DNA of 64,000 nt from Streptomyces sp. NBC_00582 (lineage in GTDB: Bacteria > Actinomycetota > Actinomycetes > Streptomycetales > Streptomycetaceae), in contig NZ_CP107772.1 of assembly GCF_036345155.1 (NCBI RefSeq), positions 2,480,001 to 2,544,000 of the forward strand, in the 5' to 3' direction. Below, one piece after another: positions 34,951 to 43,403 of this stretch. Every line of letters starts with the position of its first letter. The first letter of the stretch is position 1. The notes beneath the pieces were generated by a model. That model saw only the letters and a list, made by a program, of their open reading frames with translations, was not told where the DNA came from and did no database searches. The position numbers were made by a program, and so were the translations under genes.

Positions 34951-36230
34951 GCGGCGAGACCCTCTCCAGCCTCATCCTCCTGCGCATCGGGGATGATCTG
35001 AACCTTCAGGTTGCGGTACGCCTCCTGGGCGCGCGCCTGAGCGACGGCGGCGGTCGGCCCGGTGGTCATCAGGAAGCCGATTCGGGCGGTGAACAGATCG
35101 CCGCCGTCCTGCGGTAGCACCAGTTGCTCGCCCACCTGCCTCTGGAAGCGGACCTGCTCCAGTCCCTCGGCCTGCTCGGCAAAGCCGTCGGTGAGACGGC
35201 AGGCGGTGAGCAGGCCCGAGTAGGCGGGGTAGACGAACCGGATGGCGGCAGCCCCGTCGCGGGTGGGCGTCAGGTCGGGGGCGCGTGAGCAGGCGATGTC
35301 GGCGGCGGCACGGGCGAGGTCGACGCCGGTGGCGAAGTGGACGAGGCGGCCGATCAGGTCGCCGGCGAGGCGCGCATTGACCTCGATCAGCCGCGGACGG
35401 CCGTGGACCAGGCGCATCTCGACGTGGCTGATCCCGCCTGTGATGCCCAGCGCGGCGATCGCGGCTTCGGCGGCCGGGGCCACGGTGGCCAGCAGCGGGT
35501 CGGCCGCGTCCACCACGTGGGCGAGTTCCTCGAAGTAGGGCTCCAGGCCGACGGTCTTGCGGGTGACGGCGACCACCGTGGTCTGTCCCTGGAAGGTGGC
35601 GCACTCAACGCTCACCTCGTCCCCGTCGAGGTACTCCTCGACCAGGACCTCGCGGCTCTCCACGCCACGTCCTGCCGTCCGGGCGGCGATCGCGTACGCG
35701 GAGGGCAGTTCGCCGGGGGTATTGACGCGGATCACGCCGATGCTGGCTGCATGCGCGGCGGGCTTGAGGACCACCGGGTAGCTGATCCGTGCTGCGGCCT
35801 GCGCGGCCTCCTCAACGGTGCGGACACTGGCGGATGCGGCCGAGGGAACGCCGTGGCGGGCGAAGAGCGCGCGTGCGGTGGCCTTGTTGCGGCAGCCCTG
35901 CATCACCTCGGGAGGGTTGGCGGGCAGGCCGAGCCGGCGGGCGAGGCGCGCGACGGGAACGAGGTACCACTCGGTCCAGGTCATGATCCCGGCCAGGCGA
36001 TGGCGTTCGGCGAGGGCCTGGCCGGCCTCGGTCAGGGCGGCTTGGTCCGTGGGGTCGGCGACTTCCCAGTCGGTGATGAAGGCGCGCTCCCACGTCGGTT
36101 CGACGATGGTGATGAGGACCACGTCGTAGTGAGCGGCGATGTTCCGAAGGCAAAAGCCGCGGTACACCTCGGCCTCCATGTCCGCAGCGGCAACGATCAG
36201 GATGACCGGGTTACCGGTACGAGAGGGCAA
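34947..36230 (-). CDS. ATP-grasp carboxylate-amine ligase
   Basis: 427 residues from the TTG at 36230 (GGAG, 6-nt spacing); TTG at 36242 is an alternative. An N-terminal domain (VILIVAAADMEAEVYRGFCL) is followed by the ATP-grasp fold: CRNKATARALFARHGVP, YPVVLKPAAHAASIGVIRV, then LVEEYLDGDEVSVECATFQG. The metal-binding strand GGISHVEMRLV, with RPRLIEVNARLAGD, carries the conserved Glu and Asn. Such enzymes join an amino acid or peptide to an amine (BacD/carnosine-synthase-like). The product is unknown; the operon suggests a small peptide natural product. Confidence 0.85.
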   Translation of the reverse strand: MPSRTGNPVILIVAAADMEAEVYRGFCLRNIAAHYDVVLITIVEPTWERAFITDWEVADPTDQAALTEAGQALAERHRLAGIMTWTEWYLVPVARLARRLGLPANPPEVMQGCRNKATARALFARHGVPSAASASVRTVEEAAQAAARISYPVVLKPAAHAASIGVIRVNTPGELPSAYAIAARTAGRGVESREVLVEEYLDGDEVSVECATFQGQTTVVAVTRKTVGLEPYFEELAHVVDAADPLLATVAPAAEAAIAALGITGGISHVEMRLVHGRPRLIEVNARLAGDLIGRLVHFATGVDLARAAADIACSRAPDLTPTRDGAAAIRFVYPAYSGLLTACRLTDGFAEQAEGLEQVRFQRQVGEQLVLPQDGGDLFTARIGFLMTTGPTAAVAQARAQEAYRNLKVQIIPDAQEDEAGEGLAA

Positions 36231-36288
36231 GCAGGGCTCCAAACAGGGGGAAGAGAGAAGACGGTCGAGAGCTGGGCTGCGGGGCGGA

Positions 36289-36627
36289 TCAGGGAGTTCG
36301 CCGGCGTCGCAGCTCGAAGGCCGGGGCCCAGTGGGGGTGATCGGCGATCAGCTTCCGCGCGTACAGGGCGGTGAAGTTGTTGTTGAGGCCGCGGATGCCC
36401 TCGGGCAGCTGCCAGCGCAGGTCTTCGAAGAGGGCCTTGAGCCCGATGCGGGTGGCCCCGGAAGCAAGCCGCTGGGCCGTCAGACGTTCCAACGCCCGGT
36501 AGACGTACGGGTGCTGGGCGTCAAAAGCGAGGAACCGGTCCGTGATCGTGGGCCTCGATCCCGCGCGGTGCGATGGACGGGTTGCCCGCCCGGGGTGCTG
36601 GTGGGCGCAGGCGTGGGGCGTGGGCAT
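36289..36627 (-). CDS. Small conserved hypothetical protein
   Basis: 112 residues from the ATG at 36627. The first 27 residues are His/Arg-rich and may not be part of the native protein. The core FLAFDAQHPYVYRALERLTA, then IGLKALFEDLRWQLP and GLNNNFTALYARKLI, reads like a small conserved family that I have seen near mobile genes in many bacteria, with no known function. It lies 47 bp downstream of the MFS gene. Confidence 0.65.
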   Translation of the reverse strand: MPTPHACAHQHPGRATRPSHRAGSRPTITDRFLAFDAQHPYVYRALERLTAQRLASGATRIGLKALFEDLRWQLPEGIRGLNNNFTALYARKLIADHPHWAPAFELRRRRTP

Positions 36628-36674
36628 CAGGTGGTCTCCGTGAGGACGAGCGGTCGGCAGCAGCCGGCCGGGAG

Positions 36675-37916
36675 TCAGGCGAAGGATGTGCGCAGACCGG
36701 GGACAGTGCGCAGGCGCGCGAAGGTGACGGCGAGGCCGAGGGCCTGCATGACGGCGCAGCCGGTGATCACGTGGCCGAGCAGTGAGGGCGGTACGGCGGC
36801 GACGAGGATTCCGGCGAGGGGGAAGGGCAGCAGGAGCAGCAGGATGGTCAGCGAGAGGGTGGCGCCGAACACCGGTGGCGGGATGAGGTGGGTGCGCAGG
36901 GTACGCAGCACTACGGTCATGCCGCCTTCGCCGGCCATGAGGACAGCGGTGAGTGCGAGAAAGGCGCTGTAGGTGTCAGTGAGGGAGATGGTCAGGCATG
37001 CGGTGGTAGCGATCGCCGCGGAGATGGCGCCCACCGGCCACAGGCCGTAGCGGTCGATGGCCTTGCGGCAGACGGCGACCGCTGCGAGGGAGGCGACGGC
37101 GGCGGCGGACCAGATGAGGCCCACGTCGGCGGTGGTGTGCCCGAGCTGCTTGACCACGATCACCGGGGCGGCGGCCTGCAGGAGTCCGACCGCCAGATTG
37201 GACAGGGTCAGGCCGGTCACCAGCCAGCTGAGTGCGGGCAGCGACCGAAGTGTCGACAAGCCGGTACGCAGCCCCTTCCGCACGGTGACTGCTTCGCGAG
37301 CCTGTTCGTGGAATCTCCGGCGGGGAACGAGGGCACAGCCGAGGAGGGAGAAACAGGCGATCGCGGTCAGCATTCCAGTGGCGCCCGTGAAGTGGAGCAG
37401 CAGTCCGGCGAGCGCGGGGCCGACCAGAGTCGCCGTCTGGTCGATGCCGAGCAGGACCGCCTGCACCCGGTGGGCACGCGCGCCGGCATCGCGGCCGGCC
37501 ACGGCACCTGCGGTCTCAGCGGCGACGTAGGACAACTCGGTGAGCGCGCCGGTACCGGCGGCGAGCAGCAGAACGGTGACGGTGGCGGCGACAGGATCGT
37601 TCTGATGCGGCAGCACGAGCGCCGCGGTCACCACCACGAGCGCCCGCGCCGCTGAGGCGAGGCAGAAGACACGAGTGGTGCCGTGTCGATCGACCAGGGA
37701 TCCGGCCAGCGCGAACGCCGCCAGGCGGGGAATCCACTCCAGGGCGAACGCCAGCCCGGTCAAGGCCGCGGAGTTCGTGGTGGCCAGGACCAGCAGGGGG
37801 ATGCCGTACGTCGTCAGGGCGAACGCGGCGGCGTCCATGCTGCGCGGCAGGTAGATGCCGCGCAACAGGGTGGGGACCGTTCGGCGCGCGTGCCGGGGTC
37901 CGACACGGGATCTCAC
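36675..37916 (-). CDS. MFS transporter coupled to two winged-helix regulators
   Basis: 413 residues. The GTG at 37916 sits in a GTGA overlap with the regulator gene. About 12 hydrophobic segments are present, beginning LPRSMDAAAFALTTYGIPLL, with GSLVDRHGTTRVF as the diagnostic MFS loop between segments 2 and 3. Related to the enterobactin-exporter-like MFS group by eye. It is probably a drug or metabolite efflux pump controlled by the two upstream regulators. Confidence 0.8.
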   Translation of the reverse strand: MRSRVGPRHARRTVPTLLRGIYLPRSMDAAAFALTTYGIPLLVLATTNSAALTGLAFALEWIPRLAAFALAGSLVDRHGTTRVFCLASAARALVVVTAALVLPHQNDPVAATVTVLLLAAGTGALTELSYVAAETAGAVAGRDAGARAHRVQAVLLGIDQTATLVGPALAGLLLHFTGATGMLTAIACFSLLGCALVPRRRFHEQAREAVTVRKGLRTGLSTLRSLPALSWLVTGLTLSNLAVGLLQAAAPVIVVKQLGHTTADVGLIWSAAAVASLAAVAVCRKAIDRYGLWPVGAISAAIATTACLTISLTDTYSAFLALTAVLMAGEGGMTVVLRTLRTHLIPPPVFGATLSLTILLLLLPFPLAGILVAAVPPSLLGHVITGCAVMQALGLAVTFARLRTVPGLRTSFA

Positions 37917-38497
37917 GCAGCGCACTCCAGGTCCTGCGCCGCATGGGATGAGCGGGGCGCGGTCGAGCGCAGGATGTGGGGATGCGTCTGGAGCCACTCG
38001 GCCAGCGCCGCCTTGGCAGCGTCGGGCAACAAGGCTCCGTCGGCGTCAGTTTCGGCCCCTGGGTGACCGGTTGCCAGCACGGCCGGCTTGTGCGGCCGGT
38101 CGGCGTCGCGTACGGCTGCCGTCGGCTGGGTTAGGAGCTTGAGGGTGTGCTGGACGCGGGTGACGAAGCCGCTGGTAGGGCTCGGGTATTGGTGGGTGCG
38201 GGCCCAGCGAGCCGCCATGTCGTACACGCCGGCCAGATCCTCGCCCGCTTCGGTGAGCCGGTAGCGGGTCGGTGCTTGGGGATCGGCGTGCACCAGGCCG
38301 AGCTCGCGGGCGACGTCAATGGCGTAGCGCAGCTGGTTGACGGTGAGGTCACCGAAGGCGCTCTGCAGACTGCCGCGGCGGTGGCTGATGGGCCCGTTGT
38401 CATCGATCTCGCTGACCAGCCGGACCAGGGCCGGCAGGGACAGGGCACTGATCACGCGGACCATGTGCGGGTGGTTGAGGATCGCAGTGCTGGTCAC
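37913..38497 (-). CDS. Winged-helix regulator
   Basis: 194 residues. GTG at 38497 overlaps the upstream stop (GTGA). SLPALVRLVSEIDDNGPISHR, split as a helix and turn, then LTVNQLRYAIDVARELGLV and RYRLTEAGEDL, is a winged-helix fold with the wing ending in the TEAG element common to PadR/HxlR-type proteins. The C-terminal third is Pro/Ala-rich. It forms one unit with the HxlR-like gene and the MFS gene. Confidence 0.65.
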   Translation of the reverse strand: MTSTAILNHPHMVRVISALSLPALVRLVSEIDDNGPISHRRGSLQSAFGDLTVNQLRYAIDVARELGLVHADPQAPTRYRLTEAGEDLAGVYDMAARWARTHQYPSPTSGFVTRVQHTLKLLTQPTAAVRDADRPHKPAVLATGHPGAETDADGALLPDAAKAALAEWLQTHPHILRSTAPRSSHAAQDLECAA

Positions 38498-39381
38498 CGG
38501 CGCGGGCCTCCTGCCGGGGAGACCTGGAGGGGACGGGCGGGTGTCTGATGGGAGAAGAGGTCGCCGGCCCGCCACGCCGGAGCAGTGGCCAATGGTGCGG
38601 CCGGGGCGGCTGGGGCCGGGATACGGGTCTGCGTGGTCAGCCACGGCCCAGACCGGGTCCGGGCGGAGGCGCGTGTCTGCCCCCACAGCGGGTGGGCGCC
38701 GGCGCTTTCGAGCGGGCGTCCGGCCGCCCAGGCCGAGAGGCTCTGGAAGACGGGCGCGAGGGCCCGGCCGGTCGCGGTGAGCTGGTACTCGCCGACGCCC
38801 GAGGCCGTAGAGCAGTTGACGACCAGGCCGTCGGCGACCAGCCGGTCCAGCGGCAGGTAAACGGCGGGCAGCCCGTAGGTGGGCATGGCCTCGGCGGCCA
38901 GAGCCTTCGCACTCGCCACCCCGCGCGCCTTCAACGCCCACAGGATCGCGGTGGCGTGGCGCGGGCTGATCAGGGCAATGGTGTCCTCGGCGTTCTGGGC
39001 CGCGGCGATCCGCTCGGGCTCCGTCTCGCCCGTGCGCGCGTTGCGCACGAACCCCTTCTCCAGGTGTTCGTCCCCCCAGGCGGCGATGACCGTGAGGACG
39101 GGCAGCAGCTCGGCGGCACGGGCCGTCAGGCCGTACGTGACGTGATTGCGAGCGTGTTCCGTGCGCTCGATCAGGCCCGAGTCGGTGAGCCTGCGCAGCC
39201 TCGGGTTCAGCTGGCCTGACTGCAGCCACGACAGCTGGGACTGGATCTCCTTGTAGCGCAGCGGCTGTTCGGCGAGCGTCATCAGCGTCCACACGCTCCA
39301 GCGAGGGGCGAGCATCTCCAGGGCCTCGGTGACGCGTGCGAGATCGGTGCGGGTGGTGCGGGGCAGACCGGTGGCGGCCAA
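38494..39381 (-). CDS. HxlR-type regulator with two winged-helix domains
   Basis: 295 residues from the TTG at 39381 (GAGGAG, 7-nt spacing). The first domain (VTEALEMLAPRWSVWTLMTL, KEIQSQLSWLQSGQLNPRLR, GLIERTEHARNHVTYGLT) is a complete HxlR wHTH. A second wHTH-like domain (ILWALKARGVASAKALA, then VYLPLDRLVADGLVVN, YQLTATGRAL) follows. Two wHTH units in one chain are unusual for HxlR. The C-terminus is disordered. It is likely the principal regulator of the following transporter gene. Confidence 0.75.
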   Translation of the reverse strand: MAATGLPRTTRTDLARVTEALEMLAPRWSVWTLMTLAEQPLRYKEIQSQLSWLQSGQLNPRLRRLTDSGLIERTEHARNHVTYGLTARAAELLPVLTVIAAWGDEHLEKGFVRNARTGETEPERIAAAQNAEDTIALISPRHATAILWALKARGVASAKALAAEAMPTYGLPAVYLPLDRLVADGLVVNCSTASGVGEYQLTATGRALAPVFQSLSAWAAGRPLESAGAHPLWGQTRASARTRSGPWLTTQTRIPAPAAPAAPLATAPAWRAGDLFSHQTPARPLQVSPAGGPRR

Positions 39382-39411
39382 AGGGGAACTCCTCAAGCGG
39401 GGGCGGGAAGG

Positions 39412-39852
39412 TCAGCGGGTGCGGGCGGTAGCACGCGCGGGAGCAGATGCGGGAGCAGCAACGAGTGCGGTGCAAGGGGCCGGGCCCGGCTCGGGTTCCG
39501 GGTCCGGGGTGGGGACGCGGTGCAGGCTGGCCAGGACGCCCTTCAGGGTTTTGGTGTGGGCGTCGCGAGTGGCGACGGAGTCGGCAAGCCGACGGGCGCA
39601 ATCGAGGATGTGAACGGCCTCGACGGGGCCGATCTGACGCTCCTGGTGGGCCAGTTCACGCAGCCGCTTCAGCTGGAAGGCGATGTTGCGCTCGGCGAAC
39701 TGCAGGTCGGTGAGGCTGCCGATCAGGGCGGCAAGCATGCTGCCCTCGGGATTGGCCTCGGCGAGTGCTTCGAGGTCGACCAGGGGCTTGGCGTAGAGGT
39801 CCTCGATACGCCCGGCGATCCGCTGCGAGTCGCTGGCAGGGGGCTGGGGCAA
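39412..39852 (-). CDS. Small helical protein, member of a local paralogous set (H1)
   Basis: 146 residues from a TTG at 39852; the start is uncertain. RIAGRIEDLYAKPLVDLEAL, then MLAALIGSLTDLQFAERNIA and LKRLRELAHQERQIGPVEAV, is a helical hairpin plan shared with the genes at 39867, 40307, 42202 and 43400. The C-terminus is Pro/Ala-rich and disordered. It is the third gene of a minus-strand group with 39867 and 40307. The function is unknown. Confidence 0.55.
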   Translation of the reverse strand: MPQPPASDSQRIAGRIEDLYAKPLVDLEALAEANPEGSMLAALIGSLTDLQFAERNIAFQLKRLRELAHQERQIGPVEAVHILDCARRLADSVATRDAHTKTLKGVLASLHRVPTPDPEPEPGPAPCTALVAAPASAPARATARTR

Positions 39853-39866
39853 CGTTGGTGGGACTT

Positions 39867-40310
39867 TCAGGGGCGGTGGGCTCGCGCTGCCCCGGCGCGC
39901 GGGGGCGCCGGGGCGGGCGAGGAAACGGCCGTGATCTTCCGCTGAGCGAACTGGACCGGCCGACCAGGGCGTTGGACCTGCTCGGGCATGGTCCGCAGGA
40001 GCTCGCCGAGGGCGGTGACATAGCCGTCGCGTCCGGACAGGGCGGCCTCCAGCCACTGGGCGTCGAAGCGCAGCTCGTCGGCGGACAGCTCGTTCATGTC
40101 CCGGTCAGCGGCGGTGGCCTGATGCACGCGGTCCCGCACCCGAGCCACCTGCTCCTCGGCCACCGCCAGGAAGCCGCGCAGCTCCAGCGCGCGCACCAGG
40201 GCCGCGGACGCGTCGGGCCCTGTCGCCTGCGCATACAGCTCCCGGACCGGGACCCCGAACGCCTGCTCCAGCAGGTGGTCCTGCGTGGAGGTCTTCTCGA
40301 TCACGCTCAT
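39867..40310 (-). CDS. Small helical protein, local paralogous set (H2)
   Basis: 147 residues; the ATG at 40310 overlaps the upstream stop (ATGA). HLLEQAFGVPVRELYAQATG, then VAEEQVARVRDRVHQAT and LRFDAQWLEAALSGRDGYV. It shares the N-terminal motif with hydrophobic residues around a Pro and a following Leu (FGVPVREL) seen in H1 (YAKPLVDL) and H3 (FQMPIDEL). C-terminus disordered and basic. Confidence 0.6.
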   Translation of the reverse strand: MSVIEKTSTQDHLLEQAFGVPVRELYAQATGPDASAALVRALELRGFLAVAEEQVARVRDRVHQATAADRDMNELSADELRFDAQWLEAALSGRDGYVTALGELLRTMPEQVQRPGRPVQFAQRKITAVSSPAPAPPRAGAARAHRP

Positions 40311-40774
40311 CGGACCGCCCCGCGTACGGGAGCCTGGCCGGCGGCGGGCAGGGACGGTGCGGTGGTCGGCAGGGCCGGGCCCCGGCGTGGCGCCGGGGAG
40401 CGCCACACCGCGGTGCGGTTTCCGATCGCCTGGGGGTCGAGGAGGTGGCGCACCGTCATGGCGCGTCCATCCCGCACGGTGTGTGCGACGTTCACCGTGT
40501 TCGCGAGTTGCATGACGTGCTCGGGCAGCTCGACGAACTCACCGTCGGGCACAGCCTCCACGTGCCGAGCGAGGGCTTCGGCAAGGACGTCTTCGGCCCC
40601 ATCCAGTACCTGCTGGGCCTCGCTGAGCAGGCCGTGCCAGCGCACGATCGTTGCGGCTTCCGGGCTGGCCTGGGGGGCGGCGGATACAGCCTGGCGCAGC
40701 TCGTCGATCGGCATCTGGAAGCGGGTCTCTATCTGCTCGGTGAGCACGCCCAGCACATCGTCGACATCGGGCAC
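40307..40774 (-). CDS. Small helical protein, local paralogous set (H3)
   Basis: 155 residues from the GTG at 40774 (GGAAAGGAG, 7-nt spacing). VLTEQIETRFQMPIDELRQA, then LLSEAQQVLDGAEDVLAEAL and PEHVMQLANTVNVAHTV. It is the first of three coupled H genes. No catalytic motif is seen. It may be a scaffold or interaction protein. Confidence 0.6.
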   Translation of the reverse strand: MPDVDDVLGVLTEQIETRFQMPIDELRQAVSAAPQASPEAATIVRWHGLLSEAQQVLDGAEDVLAEALARHVEAVPDGEFVELPEHVMQLANTVNVAHTVRDGRAMTVRHLLDPQAIGNRTAVWRSPAPRRGPALPTTAPSLPAAGQAPVRGAVR

Positions 40775-40885
40775 AGCAAAGCTCCTTTCCGTGGGTATTC
40801 GAGGAACAGGGCTGACAAATTCACGGCCCAACCGCCTGACAGATGGCGGCGATTCAGAACGGACTTGGCCGGGGCGGCTTTCTGG

Positions 40886-41230
40886 CTAGTCCAGGCACAT
40901 GCCGACGGAGCGGTAGACGTAGGTGGCGGAGACCCAACCCTTGACGCCGGTCGTCCGATCGGTGATGTAGCGCCACTTTCCGCTGGTCTTATGCACGGTG
41001 AACTTGTGGCCCCGGTACAAAATCCCGACGGCGGTGGATGTGGCGGACGACTTGGAGCGGACGGTGACTGCCTTGGTGCCGACCACCCACGGTCCCGGGC
41101 CGGTGCAGGACGGGTTGCCCATCGAGGCAGGCACCTGGGCGGGTGCGGCGCTCGCAGTAGTCACGGAGGCCAGGGGCAGAGCGAGGGCGCCGAGAAGCGT
41201 CGCCGAGACGGCTATTCGGGTTGAGCGCAT
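40886..41230 (-). CDS. Secreted bacterial SH3-domain protein
   Basis: 114 residues. A Sec signal peptide (ALALPLASVTTASAAPA) is followed by a two-Cys pair (PSCTGPG ... GMCLD) and an SH3b-like core (VTVRSKSSATSTAVGILYRG, then GHKFTVHKTSGKWRYITD, GVKGWVSATYVY). Such small secreted domains bind cell wall. An inverted-repeat promoter element lies about 90 bp upstream at 41318-41342. Confidence 0.75.
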   Translation of the reverse strand: MRSTRIAVSATLLGALALPLASVTTASAAPAQVPASMGNPSCTGPGPWVVGTKAVTVRSKSSATSTAVGILYRGHKFTVHKTSGKWRYITDRTTGVKGWVSATYVYRSVGMCLD

Positions 41231-41317
41231 GGGGAATTGGACTCCGTTGAAGGGAAGGCAAAATGCAGGAACCGGCCCGGACAGATCCCGTGCGGGCCGA
41301 GTTCAAGAGTCCGGAGA

Positions 41318-41342
41318 ATCCCCGGTTTCGGTAACCGGGGAT
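41318..41342. promoter_or_regulatory. Recurrent inverted-repeat element, copy 1
   Basis: Arms ATCCCCGGTT and AACCGGGGAT around TCGGT. TTTCGG (41326-41331) and TATATT (41350-41355) are 18 nt apart. TCCGGAGA precedes it. The same layout recurs at 45212 and, in part, at 46283. It lies in front of the secreted SH3 gene on the minus strand. Confidence 0.55.
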
Positions 41343-41431
41343 GTGCTGCTATATTCCGCACTCGCATACGCGGAAGGGCATCCGTTGCGGCGCGAAATGG
41401 CGTGACACCGGGGGGAGTTCTCGTATTCGGC

Positions 41432-42145
41432 TCAGCGGCTCGGGCCGCGCGGCGGCGTGGGGCGTGCCGGAGCCGCGGGCAGCGTGGTATGGTGGGCGGA
41501 TGGTGCGGGGGCGGGCAGCGGGATGTCCTCGCCGCTCCAGTGCGCCTCCCACCAGGTCGTGGCGGCCTCAAAGGTGGCGAAGCCGCCCTCGCGCAGCGTG
41601 TGCGTGAAGGTGCCGGTGTCGGCCTCTTCCAGCAGCACCCGGAACGGCACGGGCGCCCTCTCGTCGAGGGCGCGCAGGAGCACGGTGGTCTGGACGGGCT
41701 CGCTGTCGTTTGTGTAGCTGGTCAGGAGGGCAAAGTGGTCGCCGTCGCGGCGCAACCGCTCCTCCAGCGCCCGGGTGGCGTCGTCAGCGGGCGTGGTACC
41801 GATGCCCTGCGGCAGGAGGATCTTCTCCTCGGGGCAGCCGCGGGCGATCAGCCAGGACTGGGCCATGGCCGGCAGGGGCAGCTCGGCGTGGGCGAAGCGG
41901 AAGGTGCGCGTGGCGGTGTCGCGCTTGAGGTGCAGGGCGACAATCTGGGGCTCGCCGGGGATTCCCCAGGTGACGGCCCCGTTGTGCAGGACGTAGAAGC
42001 TGTGCTGGTCGTCGCTGGTGTGGTGCTCGGCCAGGACGGTGAGCATGTCGTGCTCGCTGGCGATGTGCTGCCAAAGCTGCTCGTCAACGCGGTCGTTGAC
42101 GGCCTCGTAGTCGTCGAGGCGGAAGTCCGGGGTGGATGTGGGCAT
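41432..42145 (-). CDS. Hypothetical protein
   Basis: 237 residues from the ATG at 42145. The sequence is αβ: LDDYEAVNDRVDEQLWQHIA, VLHNGAVTWGIPGEPQIVAL, FALLTSYTNDSEPVQTTVLL and FATFEAATTWWEAHW. The last motif resembles the short C-terminal unit seen in proteins of Streptomyces plasmids, but I cannot name it. C-terminus Pro/Ala-rich. It lies 56 bp downstream of the H4 gene and is probably the last gene of that operon. Confidence 0.65.
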   Translation of the reverse strand: MPTSTPDFRLDDYEAVNDRVDEQLWQHIASEHDMLTVLAEHHTSDDQHSFYVLHNGAVTWGIPGEPQIVALHLKRDTATRTFRFAHAELPLPAMAQSWLIARGCPEEKILLPQGIGTTPADDATRALEERLRRDGDHFALLTSYTNDSEPVQTTVLLRALDERAPVPFRVLLEEADTGTFTHTLREGGFATFEAATTWWEAHWSGEDIPLPAPAPSAHHTTLPAAPARPTPPRGPSR

Positions 42146-42201
42146 CGATGCTTTCGGATCGAAGACAGGAACGGAATTGCGCGACTGGGCCGTTGAGGCG
42201 T

Positions 42202-42900
42202 TCAGCGCCGAGGGGTGGACGCAGTCGGCCAGGCACCAGCCCGCCGCACAGGCGGCACGGGCTGTGGTCCAGGCGGTCGCGGCGCGGCGAGGAGTGAGCG
42301 GCCGGCCTCAGTGAGGGTGACGGGCTGCCCGGCGTGCAGCGGGTGGGAGTCGTCGCGTACGACGAGCCCGGCGGTCTCGAAACGTTGGAACTGGTGGTAG
42401 GCGACCCTGGTGCCGGAGGCGGTCACGACCGACAGGCGCTGGGTGAGCAGGTGTTCGCGCAGTTTGGCGCCCTGGGCGATGGCGAGCAGGGCTGCGTGAT
42501 CCGGCGCGGACAACTCCTCCACCGGCCCTGAACGCTGGGTACGAGCGGCCCTCTCCACCGATTCCAACGCAGCCTGGGCCTTCGCTTGCTGGGCGTCACG
42601 TTCGCCGACAGCCTGAGACAGTTGGCCGACGGTACGGTCGATCCGCGCGCACAGGACCTGATCGACCGGGAACTCTCCCGAGGCCAGCCGGGCCAGCAGC
42701 AGGCGGTGGAAGGCCACCGCTCGCTCTGCTGTGACCAGGTCGCGGTGGGCATCGGCCAGCTGGGTCTGCGCCTCGTCCAGCAGGTCACGCTCGCGGTGCT
42801 GCCACAGTTGCTCGATACTGCAGCCCACCGCTGCCTCGATGCGGTGATCGAGGGACGTCACCACCCGCGTCGTCGACGCGGAAGGGGATGCAGAGGTCAT
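42202..42900 (-). CDS. Helical protein with winged-helix-like C-terminus (H4)
   Basis: 232 residues; the ATG at 42900 overlaps the GNAT stop. An N-terminal helical part (LDHRIEAAVGCSIEQLWQHR, then LVTAERAVAFHRLLLARLAS, DRTVGQLSQAVGERDAQQAK) resembles H1-H3. Then a winged-helix-like segment is seen: YHQFQRFETAGLVVRDDSHP, GQPVTLTEAGRSLLAA. A DNA-binding role is possible. Disordered tail. Confidence 0.65.
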   Translation of the reverse strand: MTSASPSASTTRVVTSLDHRIEAAVGCSIEQLWQHRERDLLDEAQTQLADAHRDLVTAERAVAFHRLLLARLASGEFPVDQVLCARIDRTVGQLSQAVGERDAQQAKAQAALESVERAARTQRSGPVEELSAPDHAALLAIAQGAKLREHLLTQRLSVVTASGTRVAYHQFQRFETAGLVVRDDSHPLHAGQPVTLTEAGRSLLAAPRPPGPQPVPPVRRAGAWPTASTPRR

Positions 42901-43403
42901 CCGGTAGCCGCCTGGGGCGAGCCGGGACGGTCCGGGGAGTTTGGATCGAGGGCTACATGGACTTCGACGTACGGGCCGTCGCGGACGTGCCGGGCGGGGC
43001 CCAGGCGGTCGAGGATCCGGATCACGGCCGTGTGGGACGCCTGGGTGTACGCGGTCAGTGTGTGAGCGCCCCGAAAGCGGGCGGCGTCGGCCGCGTGCCG
43101 GGCCAGCGCCGTGCCGATGCCCTGGCACTGGCGGGCGTCGGCGACCTGCAGTCCAAGGTCGACGACGCCCTCCTGGCCGCTGACGGGGCCGACGCAGACG
43201 AGGCCGACCGGTTCCTCGTCGGCGTCGAGCCCGATCCAGCACTCCGCATGGGCGAGCAGCCGCGAAAGGTCGCGGCGCGCGAAGCGGGTTCGGCCCCAGC
43301 GGCGCAGCAGGCTCGTCTGCGAGCAGTGCTGGTGGAAGCCATCGACCAGGTGCCAGTCCCGGGCCGTCACCCGTCGCGTGCGCGCGAGAGCGGGGTGCGT
43401 CAG
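42897..43403 (-). CDS. GNAT acetyltransferase, apparent CTG start
   Basis: 168 residues if CTG at 43403 is used. That codon overlaps the upstream stop as CTGA. It is the only start that keeps strand β1 (ALARTRRVTARDWHLV); GTG at 43370 would remove part of it. The acetyl-CoA loop is QVADARQCQGIGTALARHA, followed by TLTAYTQASHTAVIRILDRL. The substrate is unknown. It ends in an ATGA overlap with the H4 gene. Confidence 0.75.
   Translation of the reverse strand: MTHPALARTRRVTARDWHLVDGFHQHCSQTSLLRRWGRTRFARRDLSRLLAHAECWIGLDADEEPVGLVCVGPVSGQEGVVDLGLQVADARQCQGIGTALARHAADAARFRGAHTLTAYTQASHTAVIRILDRLGPARHVRDGPYVEVHVALDPNSPDRPGSPQAATG

Noticed and set aside
33791..34987. Upstream half of a 617-codon minus-strand frame that ends as the HAD gene
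   Set aside because: It is Arg/Pro-rich and overlaps the MFS gene in another frame. The HAD gene begins at the TTG at 33790.
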